A model generated the notes under the pieces. It was not told where the DNA came from and made no database searches. It saw only the letters and a list, made by a program, of their open reading frames with translations. The position numbers were made by a program, and so were the translations under genes. This document shows, one piece after another, positions 10,477 to 19,993 of a DNA stretch of 64,000 nucleotides. Positions within the stretch are counted from its first letter, which is position 1; the number at the start of each line of letters is the position of its first letter. Source of the stretch: Hyaloraphidium curvatum (Eukaryota > Monoblepharomycota > Hyaloraphidiomycetes > Hyaloraphidiales > Hyaloraphidiaceae); the NCBI GenBank assembly GCA_025558095.1, contig JAIVFI010000026.1, positions 434,001 through 498,000 on the forward strand, given 5' to 3'.

Positions 10477-10884
10477 GGCGGCATCGGCACGCCGGCTGCG
10501 TTTCGTTCGAGGGCGTTTTGGCACCTTTTCATCGGCAAACAACTATGTCTTTTCTGGCCGCGCGGGCCTCCCCGCCCGGCGGACTTTTTCTTTCGACTTT
10601 CGGACGGTGAAGCGTGGCAATCTTAATCCGGTGGACAGCCGCCGCGGACGCGTGTACCTGCCGCCGCGGCGCGGTGGTCAACACTTTTCTGTGTAGATGC
10701 TTTTCGACTTCAGTAGCCAAGGGCGGACGTGTGGGGACCTTTGATGTAGGCTCCGTATAAGTTAACCGTAGTCTCATCAAGCTGTTCGAGCGCTGCATCG
10801 CCGGGGTCCGAAGCGGTGTCGTCGAGCCGGGTGTTGACTTCGGCCCGGAGCAGCCGCCCGGAAGCCGCCCCTCGACCGGCCAGC
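10477..10884. other. Intergenic region upstream of the FAD oxidoreductase
   Basis: I see no gene, RNA or repeat in these 408 bases. They should contain the 3' end of the CaaX transcript and the promoter of the next gene. Confidence 0.4.
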
Positions 10885-13242
10885 ATGGCGTCCCGCGTGC
10901 TGGAAAAGGCGTTCTCGCTGCTGCCGGCGAGCGTCTCGGTCACGCTGTCGTTCGCGTTCCTGTTCCTGGACGACATCGCTGCGTCGCACGCCGAGCGGGC
11001 CGAGCGGACCGCGTGGGACCTCCTCCGCTTCTTTTTCATCGATGTGCTCTGGCACGGCATCGTCGTGCGGCTCGTGATGACCGTCATCGGCGGGTTCGTC
11101 CACGCGGCGCTGGCGGAGCGGCTGCTGGACGCCGCGGAGGCGCTGCTCGGCGCCGTATATTCGCGGCTCGTCTCCCCGCTGCTCTCGGCGCTCTCGCTGG
11201 GCGGGCTGGCCGAATGGGTCGCCCACGGCCCGCGCACGCCGCGCGATGCCGTGCCGTTCGACGACGGCCGCTACGATGCCCTTGTCGAGAGGGTGCAGGC
11301 CGGCGTCAGAGACTGTCCCCCGGGCTCGCGCGTCGTGCTCCGGCCCCGGGCGCCGGCGGCCGCTGGACCGGGCACCGGCGGGCAGCTGCTCAAGTTCGCC
11401 ACCCTGTACGGCGGCACGGACGGCTCGCATTCCTCCAACACGACGAGGAATCCGTCCTACAAGGACCCGAGGGCGACCGAGGTCGCCGGCAACTTCCACC
11501 CGGTCGACTCCATCACCGTCCCGGGCCACAACGGCCGCCTCACCACCGCCAACCTGATCCAGTTCCTCAACCCGCCGGAAAACACGCTGCTCAAGGTCGG
11601 CCCCCTGGCCAGCATGGCCGACATCCTGGACGCGTGCGGCCGCGCCTCGCGCCTCCCGAGCGTCGTGCCCGAGTTCCCGGGGCTCACCGCCGGCGGCTGC
11701 TTCCTCGGCGCGGGGATCGAGTCGAGCAGCTTCAGGTTCGGGCAGTGGGGTGACAACGGCGGCGTGGTCGGCGTCGAGTGCGTCGACGGGGAGGGAAACT
11801 TCCACCGGCTCTCGCTGGGCCCGCGGCGCACGCGGCGCGAGTCGTTCATCCTCACGGACGACGCCGAACCCGATGCCGCGGAGCCGGAAGCCTCCTCCTC
11901 GGCCGGCAACGCCGCCCCCGGCCCCAGGCCGGACCTCCGCGCCAACGACCTTAAGTCCAGCTTCGGCTCCCTCGCCGTGCTCACGAGCCTCACCCTGCGG
12001 CTGATGCCCCACCCACCCGGCGACCGCGTGCGGCTGGCCTACATCCTCTGCCGCACGCCGCAGATGATGGTCGACGTGGTGCGGGAGCTCTCGCGGATGC
12101 CGGGGGTGGACAACGTCGAGGGCCTGGCCTTCAGCCGCCGCGAGTTCGTGTGCATCGTGGGGTGGCTCGTCAGCGCCGCGGATGCCGCCAAAGCGCGGAG
12201 GGCGAGGTGGCTGCTGCGCCGGTCCGCGGGGCGGAGCGAGGGGTTGGGGGAGGCCGTGGCGTTCGACAGGGGATGGGACGAGTACTACTTCAAGCACGCG
12301 CGCAGGATGGCATCGCTGGGAACGCCGATACCCCCGACGACGACGGCCGAGGAGCTGCCGGCCCTGCTCGCCTCGCTGTTGAACCTCTCGCCCACGGCCG
12401 GATCGAGCGGGGGCGCGCAGGTCCCGAACGTGCCGTTTGTGCACACCTCGATACCCTCGTACGCGTTCCGCCACGATCGGCTGGCGTTCTGGATGGCGTA
12501 CCCGCACTTTTTCTCGTCGGTTTCCGTCGGACCGGTCGCCGGCGCGGGGCTTTCCGACAACTGGTACTCGCGGGCGCTCCTGGACCCGATGCTGCGGACC
12601 AAGAAGCTGTACCAGCGGCTGCACCGCTTCTCTGCGCAGCGCGATTTCGTCATCCAGGACTTTTACGTGCCCATGGACTCGGACGGCTCCGAGGGTGCGC
12701 CGTCGCCGGCCGTCTCCTTCCTCACCACCGTCGTCGCGACCGCTACCGGGCCGGGCATCTTCCCGATCTGGCTGTGCCCCATCGTGGGCACCTCCGGCCC
12801 CGCCGGCGGAGGCAAGCTGGACCCGCACTACGTCGCCGAGGGCCCCGACGGGCGGAGGCGCGAGCGGATGTTCCTCAACTTTGGCATCTACGGCCTGCCC
12901 ACCCTCCGGTGCCCCGTGCAGTCGCTCCGGGCATCCGTGCTCGGCTCTGCGGGTGGACCCAACCCCCCGTCGGACGCACAGGAGCCCGATCTCTCCGCCG
13001 CCGCCGAGGAGGGAGACGACGAGCGCCGCGCCGACACCAAGCAGGTGATGCTGTGGACCCGGCACCTGGAGCGGCTCTGCCGCGAGCACGGCGGGCGCAA
13101 GATGCTCTATGCCGTGTCGACCTACACCAGGGGCGAGTTCTGGTCGATCTACGACCGCGGGTGGCACGGCGCCGTGAAAGGGGAATGGGATCCGCGGGGG
13201 GTGTTCATGGGCGTGGACGAAAAGGTGCTGGGCGGGTGGTAG
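10885..13242 (+). CDS. FAD-linked oxidoreductase of the DHCR24/DWF1 (delta-24 sterol reductase) type
   Basis: One intronless frame gives 785 residues from the ATG at 10885. A GTG 23 codons upstream is in frame but is not a plausible start. The N-terminus contains hydrophobic stretches (LPASVSVTLSFAFLFL and a second one after an acidic patch), suggesting ER-membrane anchoring. The FAD-binding PCMH core is visible: PGHNGRLTTANLI, VVPEFPGLTAGGCFLGAGIE, SSFRFGQWGDNGG and DLKSSFGSLAVLTSLTLR. The C-terminal half carries EYYFKHARR, DFYVPM and YTRGEFWSIYD blocks as in DHCR24/DWF1, which reduce the sterol side-chain double bond using NADPH and FAD. It is longer than the roughly 515-560 residues usual for the family because of Ser/Pro/acidic inserts. 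Sterol specificity is family inference. Related enzymes may act on other isoprenoids. Confidence 0.85.
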   Translation: MASRVLEKAFSLLPASVSVTLSFAFLFLDDIAASHAERAERTAWDLLRFFFIDVLWHGIVVRLVMTVIGGFVHAALAERLLDAAEALLGAVYSRLVSPLLSALSLGGLAEWVAHGPRTPRDAVPFDDGRYDALVERVQAGVRDCPPGSRVVLRPRAPAAAGPGTGGQLLKFATLYGGTDGSHSSNTTRNPSYKDPRATEVAGNFHPVDSITVPGHNGRLTTANLIQFLNPPENTLLKVGPLASMADILDACGRASRLPSVVPEFPGLTAGGCFLGAGIESSSFRFGQWGDNGGVVGVECVDGEGNFHRLSLGPRRTRRESFILTDDAEPDAAEPEASSSAGNAAPGPRPDLRANDLKSSFGSLAVLTSLTLRLMPHPPGDRVRLAYILCRTPQMMVDVVRELSRMPGVDNVEGLAFSRREFVCIVGWLVSAADAAKARRARWLLRRSAGRSEGLGEAVAFDRGWDEYYFKHARRMASLGTPIPPTTTAEELPALLASLLNLSPTAGSSGGAQVPNVPFVHTSIPSYAFRHDRLAFWMAYPHFFSSVSVGPVAGAGLSDNWYSRALLDPMLRTKKLYQRLHRFSAQRDFVIQDFYVPMDSDGSEGAPSPAVSFLTTVVATATGPGIFPIWLCPIVGTSGPAGGGKLDPHYVAEGPDGRRRERMFLNFGIYGLPTLRCPVQSLRASVLGSAGGPNPPSDAQEPDLSAAAEEGDDERRADTKQVMLWTRHLERLCREHGGRKMLYAVSTYTRGEFWSIYDRGWHGAVKGEWDPRGVFMGVDEKVLGGW

Positions 13243-13478
13243 CGCGTTGTGACAGGGCTGGGTTTTCTCCGATCACATAAACGAGCCGGAGGGATGGAAC
13301 AATTGTGCGTCGATGTCGGCCTGTTTGCTTTGGTTTGTTTGCGGCAAAGCCACAGCCATGTGAGCTGGCGTCAGCACGCAGAAACAACCAACAAACAAGC
13401 AACTGATCGAATCACAAGCCCTGCGGCAGAGCTTGCCGATGCCGGGCGGGAATCGGAATTCCTGGAACCCGGGCCGCA

Positions 13479-13486
13479 TATAAATA
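13479..13486 (+). promoter_or_regulatory. TATA box of the CAP-protein gene
   Basis: TATAAATA lies 81 bases before the CAP-protein start codon in otherwise GC-rich sequence, a normal distance for a TATA box plus a short leader. Confidence 0.55.
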
Positions 13487-13566
13487 GCCCCTCCTACATC
13501 ACTGCTCCTCGCGCACCCTCGCCGCCCGCAGCCCTCCCCTTGGGAACCGCACCACCCGACCTCGCG

Positions 13567-14382
13567 ATGCCCCGCCTGAGCACCGTCGTCCTCGCCGCCG
13601 CCCTCGGGCTCGTCTCCGCCACCTCCGCCGCCGCCCAAGCCGACCCCATGATCTGCCTCGTCAACGCGGCGCGACAGAGCGCCGGCGTCGCGCCCCTCGG
13701 CATTTCGCAGGGCCTCCAGAACGCCGCCTGGCGCCAGGCCTCGGACATGGCGAGGACCGGACAGGTCTCGCACTTCGGAAGGTTGGTCTCGCCGCATCCG
13801 CTCGTGGTTCTGCTGCGGTCGTTCCCGGAAGCGTCCTCCGCCGGATCTCGAGTCGCTTACTGGCTGTGTCTCGCTTCGCAGCGACGGCTCCAACCCGCTG
13901 ACCCGTTTGTCGTACCTCGGCTACTCCAAGATCGGCGAGAACGTCGCCGGCGGGCAGTCGACCGCGCAGTGGGCTCTTGGTGCGATCCGAACGCCGCGAT
14001 CGGGAACTCGGAGGAAGCTCACGCAGCCACCGCTCCGCCCTTCTCCCTCCAGACTCCTTCCTCGGATCGCCCGGCCACCGCGCTACGTTGATGGATCCCG
14101 CCTTTACCTGCTTCGGCTCGGCTCAGGTCGGCCTGATGTGGGCCCAGGGTCGGTGTTTTGTGAGGGCGATCCGTCGCTTGGACGTTCTGATCATCTCCTG
14201 CCTCTCCAGAGTACGGAACGGGCCCCGGCTGCTGGATTCCCAACTGCAACGGCTACCGCCGCCGCGCCAGAAGCGAGGTCAAGGTCGACATCGCCGACAC
14301 CTTTGTCGCGTCGATCGAGGTTTCGACAACTTCGTCGGCCGACGGGACGGGGCCCGCTGCCCCCGCGACCACCGACGCTTAA
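13567..14382 (+). CDS. Secreted CAP/SCP-domain protein
   Basis: Four exons (13567-13781, 13882-13979, 14053-14148, 14210-14382; introns 100, 73 and 61 bases) give 193 residues. A signal peptide (MPRLSTVVLAAALGLVSA) precedes a compact CAP domain. ICLVNAARQSAGVAPLGIS is the first helix, ASDMARTGQVSHFG carries a conserved His, and SKIGENVAGGQ and LGSPGHRATLM are the two most diagnostic CAP motifs. FTCFGSAQVGLMWAQ and GPGCWIPNC complete the fold. A short Ser/Thr/Ala tail ends the protein. CAP proteins are extracellular; fungal members bind sterols or lipids and some help cells tolerate toxic lipids. No transmembrane segment follows the signal. The model is strong because each junction rebuilds family sequence. 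Confidence 0.9.
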
Positions 14383-14685
14383 GTTTTCTGCTGGGCTGGA
14401 TCTGTTTTCTTTGTAGATGCGGGAGGGAGGGAAGGCGGCGGGGCGCTGGACGCCCCAGGGAGGGTAACTTGGAATGCGGTCGGTCGTATGCTGGCAGGCG
14501 GCCGCTAGACGCCCATAGACCAGACTATAGCATGACTTGGACGCTAGATGAACTAGAATCGTAGGCATAGACGCGAATCGATTGCCTTCCGGGCAGATCC
14601 GGCGTGACTGATCCGAGCGCGGAATCCCGTGGGCCCCTCGCCCCCGCCACACACTTCTGTCGTCATCGTGCTCCGCGGCCCGAAA
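14383..14685. other. Intergenic region before the second kinase
   Basis: These 303 bases show no coding or RNA signal. They follow the CAP gene and precede the kinase ATG on the same strand. Confidence 0.4.
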
Positions 14686-16663
14686 ATGCCGTTCCTCGAC
14701 AAGCTGCTGCATCGGAACCACGACGGCGCGGCGTCGCCCGAGCCGCCGCGCGGGCTGTCGCCGCGACCCGACTCGCCGGCGGCGCTGCCGCCACGCGCGG
14801 CCTCCCCGCTGCCGCCCCGCTCCGCGTCGCCCCTGCCGCCCCGAGGGGCCTCGCCGCTGCCGTCGCTGGAGAACCCGAGGACGTCGTCCGCGGACTACAA
14901 GCCCGTGCGCATCCTCGGCCAGGGCAAGGAGGGCCAGGTGTTCCTGGCGCGGTCCCTGAAGGACGGCAGGGAGGTCGCGATCAAGCAGATCAACCGCCGC
15001 GAAAAGGGCATCTCGTCGCTGTTCCACTCCAAGGAGCACAAGCTGGAGAAGGAGCAGTCGATCAGCGACCACGTGCACGGCGAGGTCGAGATCCTGAAGC
15101 GAATCAACCATCCCCACATGATCCGCCTCCTGGACTGCTACCAGACACGGGACAAGTGGTGCCTGGTCTTTGAGCTCGCCACCGGCGGCGAGCTGCACGA
15201 CCGCATCTACGCGGACTACACGCCGCACGGCTTCAATGAGCGCCACGCGGCCTACATTATCGCAACGCTCTGCAATGCCCTGCGCTTCCTCCACGACCTG
15301 CACATCTGCCACCGCGACATGAAGGCGGCCAACGTCATGTTCCGTGGTGAGGGCAAGAGCTCCATCGTGCTCGTGGACTTTGGCATCGCCCGCACCCTCG
15401 CGAACGATGATCGGCAGAAGGAAATGATGCTGAGCACTCAGACGGGCACGTTGGCCTACATCGCCCCCGAGATCATACGCGGAAAGGGGTACGGCAAGGC
15501 CGTGGACTGCTGGTCGCTGGGCGTGATCACATATGAGCTCGTTTCTGGCGTGCAACCGTGGCTGGACCTGGACGGGACGCAGTCGCTCCTGGAGCGGATC
15601 CTCACCTCGGACTTTGACTTTCCGACCGAGTTCTTCGAATCCGTTTCCAAGACGGCCCAGAACTTTATCCTGCGGTTCATGCAGGCCGACCCCAACAAGC
15701 GGATGACCATGGCGCAGGCGATGGAGCACCCCTGGATCAAGTCCATGGTCTCGCCGTACTACCTCGAGGGCCTGGCCGACGTCAACCGCCGCGCCAAGGA
15801 CTGGTTCGAGCGCACCGGCCGCGGCGAATGCCCGCCCGAGATCGACTGGGGCCCGTGGCTGGAGCTGGACGTGGAGAAGCTCGAGGCCGAGAGGGCGGAG
15901 CGCCAGGCCCGGGAAAAGACCGAGGCCCACGCGGAGCCCGTCGCGCCGCTGCCCACCCTCATTGCCGCGCACCCGGCGGCGGATACGGCGCAACCGTGGC
16001 GTGTCAAGGGCCGGCCGCAACAAGCGCGGCCGAAGAGGCGCCGGCATTCTGTGAGCGTCGGCGAGGTGCAGCTCCACCCGATCACGGTGCTGCAGCACGA
16101 GGGGATAGACGAGAGCGAGATGGAGAGGCTGTTCCACGGCTGGGAGCAGGACGGACCGCACGTGGAGGACGAGTCGCCGCACTCACATCCGTCGCTGCTG
16201 CCGTTCGACCAGCACGAGTGGTGGGTTTTCCACTTGAGAAGTATTTTCGAATGAGCTCTCGTTTATCTGCTTCCTTCCACGTAGGGAGTTGGCCGTGCGC
16301 GGCACCATCGACGACATGCGGCAGGACCTGCGCAGCCCAAGTCCTCATCCCGACGGCCGTCGCACCTCCAGCCCCGCCGTCGCACGCACCACCAGCCCGG
16401 CTCTTGCCCGCACCACGAGCCCTTCGCAGGCACTCCCAGTAGGCCTCACGCACCTCGGCGTGGAGCTGCCCGCGGCGCCCTCGCGCCCCTCCTCCGCCGG
16501 GCCGGCGGGCAAGAACCCGCCCGAACGCCCAGCGTCACGCGCCTCGGACAACCCGCCGCAGCATCGCCGCACCAAGTCGATCGAGCTCGCGGTGATGATG
16601 CGGGACGCGAGTCTGCACCCCGAGGCGGACAAGCTCGAGCCCGGGCCGGAGGCGTCTCTGTGA
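14686..16663 (+). CDS. CAMK-like serine/threonine protein kinase with Ser-Pro repeat regions
   Basis: Two exons (14686-16220 and 16285-16663; 64-base intron) give 637 residues starting MPFLDKLLHRN. A leader with repeated ASPLPPR units (about residues 20-60) precedes the kinase domain. ILGQGKEGQVFLA is the glycine loop, VAIKQINR holds the catalytic Lys, HRDMKAANVMF the catalytic loop, LVDFGIA the metal-binding DFG, and AYIAPEII the P+1 region. The domain ends with MEHPWIKSM. The C-terminal tail has RTTSPA repeats and RRTKSIELAV, likely phosphorylation sites, and no catalytic feature. The start at 14686 is preferred over an in-frame ATG at 14629 because the extra residues are poor, but this is not certain. 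CAMK family membership is inferred from motif style. No calmodulin-binding helix is obvious. Confidence 0.85.
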
Positions 16664-17209
16664 TCTGATGGTCCGCATTCGCCGCCCCGGTGCCCGGCTG
16701 CTTCGAGATAGATCTGCCTCGTTGCGCATAGACGGTTTGTATACTGAGCTAATTCGAGACATCGGTTGACAACCATTTGCACTTCCACCTGTGCTCCATC
16801 GAAACAGAAACAGGCACTTCCTTTATCCAACTAACCAAGCATTTCTAACAGATCTTCGCCCTGGGGAGCTCCGTGGAATGTTATGGGCACCGCTGACGTG
16901 ATGGAAGCGAATCTTCGTTGGAAAACGAATCGGTGGCTTTGCGAGATGCCGCACGGATCTTTCGGATCTTCCACTCAGATCTTCCACCGTCAGCGGTATA
17001 AAACAGAGCCAAACTGCTCAATGTTTTCACAATCAACGCTCTACCTCTCTCCTTTCCTCTCCTCATCGTTTCTGGGTTCCGTAGCTCCCCCTACGGAGCC
17101 AGATCTCGCCCCAAGGACCATTTGGAAGCGACCGACGTCGACGGACCAGGTCCGGACTCCGCCGCTTCTTTACCCTAGCCCATCCTCCGACCCCGGTCAA
17201 CGTCCTTCA
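16664..17209. other. Intergenic region upstream of the retropepsin-like gene
   Basis: These 546 bases are slightly AT-richer than the genes around them. The only signal I see is a TATA-like site near 16997. No coding exon was found. Confidence 0.4.
16997..17003 (+). promoter_or_regulatory. TATA-like element upstream of the retropepsin-like gene
   Basis: TATAAAA in an AT-poor context, 213 bases before the proposed start codon. The distance would imply a leader of roughly 180 bases. Confidence 0.35.
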
Positions 17210-18056
17210 ATGTCGTCGACTGGCCGCCGGAGATCCCGCACGACCTCCGGGAAAGGCTCAGGAGCCGATCCGGCGGTTGTGCAAACTGCGCAGCAGCAGC
17301 GCGGTCAGACGCAGCAGCAGCCGCCCGGCGACGCCGGAGCGGCCGTCCTGCGGCAGATCAACGAGGCTCTGCAGACTACGCTGGCTGGCGGAGGCGCCAA
17401 CGGCAGCGAGGCAGAAGGCCCGAGACGTTACACAAGACGGCCTCTCCTGGCGTCGCTCCCATGTCCGACGACCTCCAGATCCACGATTTCGACCGCCGCG
17501 TGGACGCCCTATTGCGCGAACTGGAACCGCTAGACGGCTCTTCTGCCAGAAGATTCCGCCGCCTGGCACCGGCACCCGGTTCTCGCAGTGATGTGTTCCC
17601 CGATCAGGTGCTCCAGCGCGCCACGTATCCCTACTCGTGCGCTGTAGCACCTGCGGCTGTCAACGGGGTTCCTGTCACGGCAGTCGTCGACTCTGGTGCT
17701 TCCCTGGTTGCCGTTGCTTCTTGGGTCTTGGACATGATCCCCGACCGCCCGCCTATCAGGCCTTGGCCCTATGGACATCTGACTGTCGCCGCCAAGGACG
17801 TTCGACGCATGCCCGAGGGTATCGTCGAGCTGACCATCACCGTGGGACCGTCGACTTTGACGGTTCCCGCGGCGGTCGTCGAGGACCTCCCCCGGGAGCT
17901 CATCCTCGGTGTTCCATGGCTTCACACATCGGAGCCATCACCGACTGGGGCAATGCCGCGATAAAGTTCCGCACCGAGGCGGATGCCTTCACGGCCGAAA
18001 CCTCGATGAGGATTCTGAACCCGGATGCCTGGAGGCAACTTGATCCTTTCATGTAG
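17210..18056 (+). pseudogene. Retropepsin-like aspartyl protease gene, frame-broken
   Basis: A disordered Gln/Ser/Arg-rich leader begins at an ATG at 17210, and a second frame (ATG 17461) carries a retropepsin-type domain. It has VVDSGASLVAV (catalytic Asp in DSGA), an AVVEDLPREL flap-side strand and ILGVPWL, the conserved hydrophobic strand. The expected continuation, GAITDWGNAAIKF, lies in yet another frame, so a base is lost or gained near 17925. The leader also fails to join the protease frame by a normal intron. No reverse transcriptase, integrase or LTR flanks it within reach, so it is a solitary Gag/protease fragment or a domesticated protease whose sequence is broken or misread here. 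Convergent with the third kinase. Confidence 0.55.
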
Positions 18057-18161
18057 AATCTCGGCACTCAGAATTGATTTTCCTTTCCTTGCTGAACGGT
18101 TTTCGCATTGCCGAGTCGCAGCATACGCACTACACAACGAAGGACGTAAGCAAGGGGGAGC

Positions 18162-19511
18162 TCAGCTCCCCATACCCTTCACGATCTCCAGCTCCCCAGT
18201 CCCAGGAACAAACTGCACCTCGACCCCAGACAGAGCCGCCCTCTCCATCCCCGTCCCCGGCACAACCGTAACCGGCGTCGGCACCGCCGTCACCGGTGTG
18301 GCAGGCATCGCCTGCTCCGTGTCCATCGCTTCGAACGGACCCGTGTCGAAGGCTCCAGAGTCCATCCTTTGCTTCTCCGCCAGTCCGGGCCATTTCTTCT
18401 GGTCGTCCGCGACCCGTTCCAGATCGGCCACCTCGGCAACGAGCCATGGGTCCAGCAGCGCCTCCGCGGCGCCGGGCCTGTCCGCGGGGTCGACGGCCAG
18501 CAGCCTGCCGAGCAGCGCTTTGGCTCCTTCCGGTGCTCCCTCGGGGATAACGTAGTCGGCTCGTGCGATGGCTTTGTACAGTTCGATGAAGTTTCTCGCG
18601 TGCTCAAACGGGGTCCGTCCGGACAGCATCCAGTAAAGCATCACGCCCACGGACCATACGTCCACCTTCGGACCGTACCGCCTGGTCCCGACAATCTCGG
18701 GCGCCATGTAGAGCGGGGTACCGCAGACGGTCGCGAGCGCCGCTGTGGCGGCAAAGTTGAATTCGCTGGACTCGTCGTCAGCCGGCAGGTTCTGCGCCGG
18801 ATCAAAGTCCGAGCCAGGTTGGCAGATAGCGGCGGAGTAGTAGTCGCCGATGCAGAGCGACAGCGGGTCGTCCAGGTCGCGCACGAAGATGTTGTGCGGC
18901 TTCACGTCGCGATGCACGACACCGTGGGCATGGAGCAGCGCCAGCGTCCGCAGGGTGAGCGCGACGAAGTGGGCCGCGGCGTTTGGCTGCAATCGGCCGT
19001 GGAGGCGTACGAGTTGGTCCAGATCGCCGGCGCAGAGCTCCATCGTCATAAAAAACGAGTTGGTGCCTTCCAGGACCTCGTAGAAATACGCCATCTGCTT
19101 GCACACCAGCTGCAGCGGGTAGAGAACGATGCATCGACGGCGCACGGCGGCAACCATGGGAGCCCTGTGGGCCGGATCCAGCGGCTTGTGGAAGATTTTG
19201 AGGGCGCGCATCTCGCCGGTCGGCAGGAACTTGGCGAGGCGCACGCTCCCCTGGCCGCCGGAGCCGAGCAGGCCCATGTCCTTGTACATGGCGCGGCGCA
19301 GCCTGCCGAAGCGGATGATGGCCGGGTCCGGCAGCGCCCAGACGGCGTTGGAGAGCGCGCGGCCGGACGCGGCCCACTTTTCCAGCGCCGGCGGCAGGCG
19401 GTACCGCGAGTCGGTAATCGACGCCTTGGCGGCGTCCACAAACGTCGACGGCGTCGATAGCGACGCTCGCACCACTTCATCGAATGTCGCCCCGTCGGGA
19501 ATGTCGTCCAT
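18162..19511 (-). CDS. Atypical protein kinase lacking a canonical DFG motif
   Basis: A single 449-residue frame starts at the ATG ending 19511. After a 75-residue leader the kinase fold begins: LLGSGGQGSVRLAKF (glycine loop), EMRALKIFHK (Lys), MELCAGDLDQL hinge and HGVVHRDVKPHNIFV (intact catalytic loop). It continues with GTPLYMAPEIVG and DVWSVGVMLYWMLSGRTPF. The segment that should be DFG reads LCIGDYYSAAIC: the Asp is kept but Phe-Gly are Tyr-Tyr. The activation segment is long and acidic. The kept Lys, HRD and Asp leave activity possible, but loss of the DFG glycine is typical of altered metal handling or pseudokinases. No introns. A Pro/Val/Thr-rich tail with repeated VPTPVTVVPGT ends the protein. 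Partner and pathway unknown. Confidence 0.82.
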   Translation of the reverse strand: MDDIPDGATFDEVVRASLSTPSTFVDAAKASITDSRYRLPPALEKWAASGRALSNAVWALPDPAIIRFGRLRRAMYKDMGLLGSGGQGSVRLAKFLPTGEMRALKIFHKPLDPAHRAPMVAAVRRRCIVLYPLQLVCKQMAYFYEVLEGTNSFFMTMELCAGDLDQLVRLHGRLQPNAAAHFVALTLRTLALLHAHGVVHRDVKPHNIFVRDLDDPLSLCIGDYYSAAICQPGSDFDPAQNLPADDESSEFNFAATAALATVCGTPLYMAPEIVGTRRYGPKVDVWSVGVMLYWMLSGRTPFEHARNFIELYKAIARADYVIPEGAPEGAKALLGRLLAVDPADRPGAAEALLDPWLVAEVADLERVADDQKKWPGLAEKQRMDSGAFDTGPFEAMDTEQAMPATPVTAVPTPVTVVPGTGMERAALSGVEVQFVPGTGELEIVKGMGS

Positions 19512-19993
19512 CGCGCGGCCGCGTCGCCCCGCACTCGGCCCGGTGCCTGCGGGCGGTGCCTCGACGCGGCGGCGCCAAGTTCAAAGGCGCCGGCAAGAGA
19601 GCGGGGCCAGAGATCGCGGGCGGGCGGCGGCGGGCGGGAGAATGATGACGAGTGGGTGCTCTGTCGGGCGGCGACGGCGCGTCAGCATCGATCGGTGTCA
19701 GGGCCGAGAGCCCGCCCAGACCCATCGCCGTCGGCAGCCATTCATGGACACGGATCGAGGCAAAGCAACATTGCTTTCCCACCTAAATGGATGCCGTCAT
19801 GGTCGGTGAAGATCTGAAACCGATGCCTGGGAATAGGAAGGATCGCCTCATATGGGAGACACCCGTCCGGATCAGAAGAGGAGGACACAGATACGTTCAA
19901 TTCCACGACATCCACAAGACAGCCTACATCCACAAGACAGCCTAAATTTGATGAAGATCCAAGCAAAGCTTCGCCATCGCGGCAAGCGGCAGA
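19512..19993. other. Upstream region of the atypical kinase
   Basis: These 482 bases lie between two minus-strand genes. A short direct repeat around 19907-19944 (CATCCACAAGACAGCCTA twice) is the only structure I notice. No coding exon seen. Confidence 0.4.

Noticed and set aside
10777-13167. A 796-codon open frame antisense to the FAD oxidoreductase
   Set aside because: GC-rich codon use removes stops from the opposite strand. The product is Arg/Gly/His-rich without domains, while the sense strand has clear family motifs.
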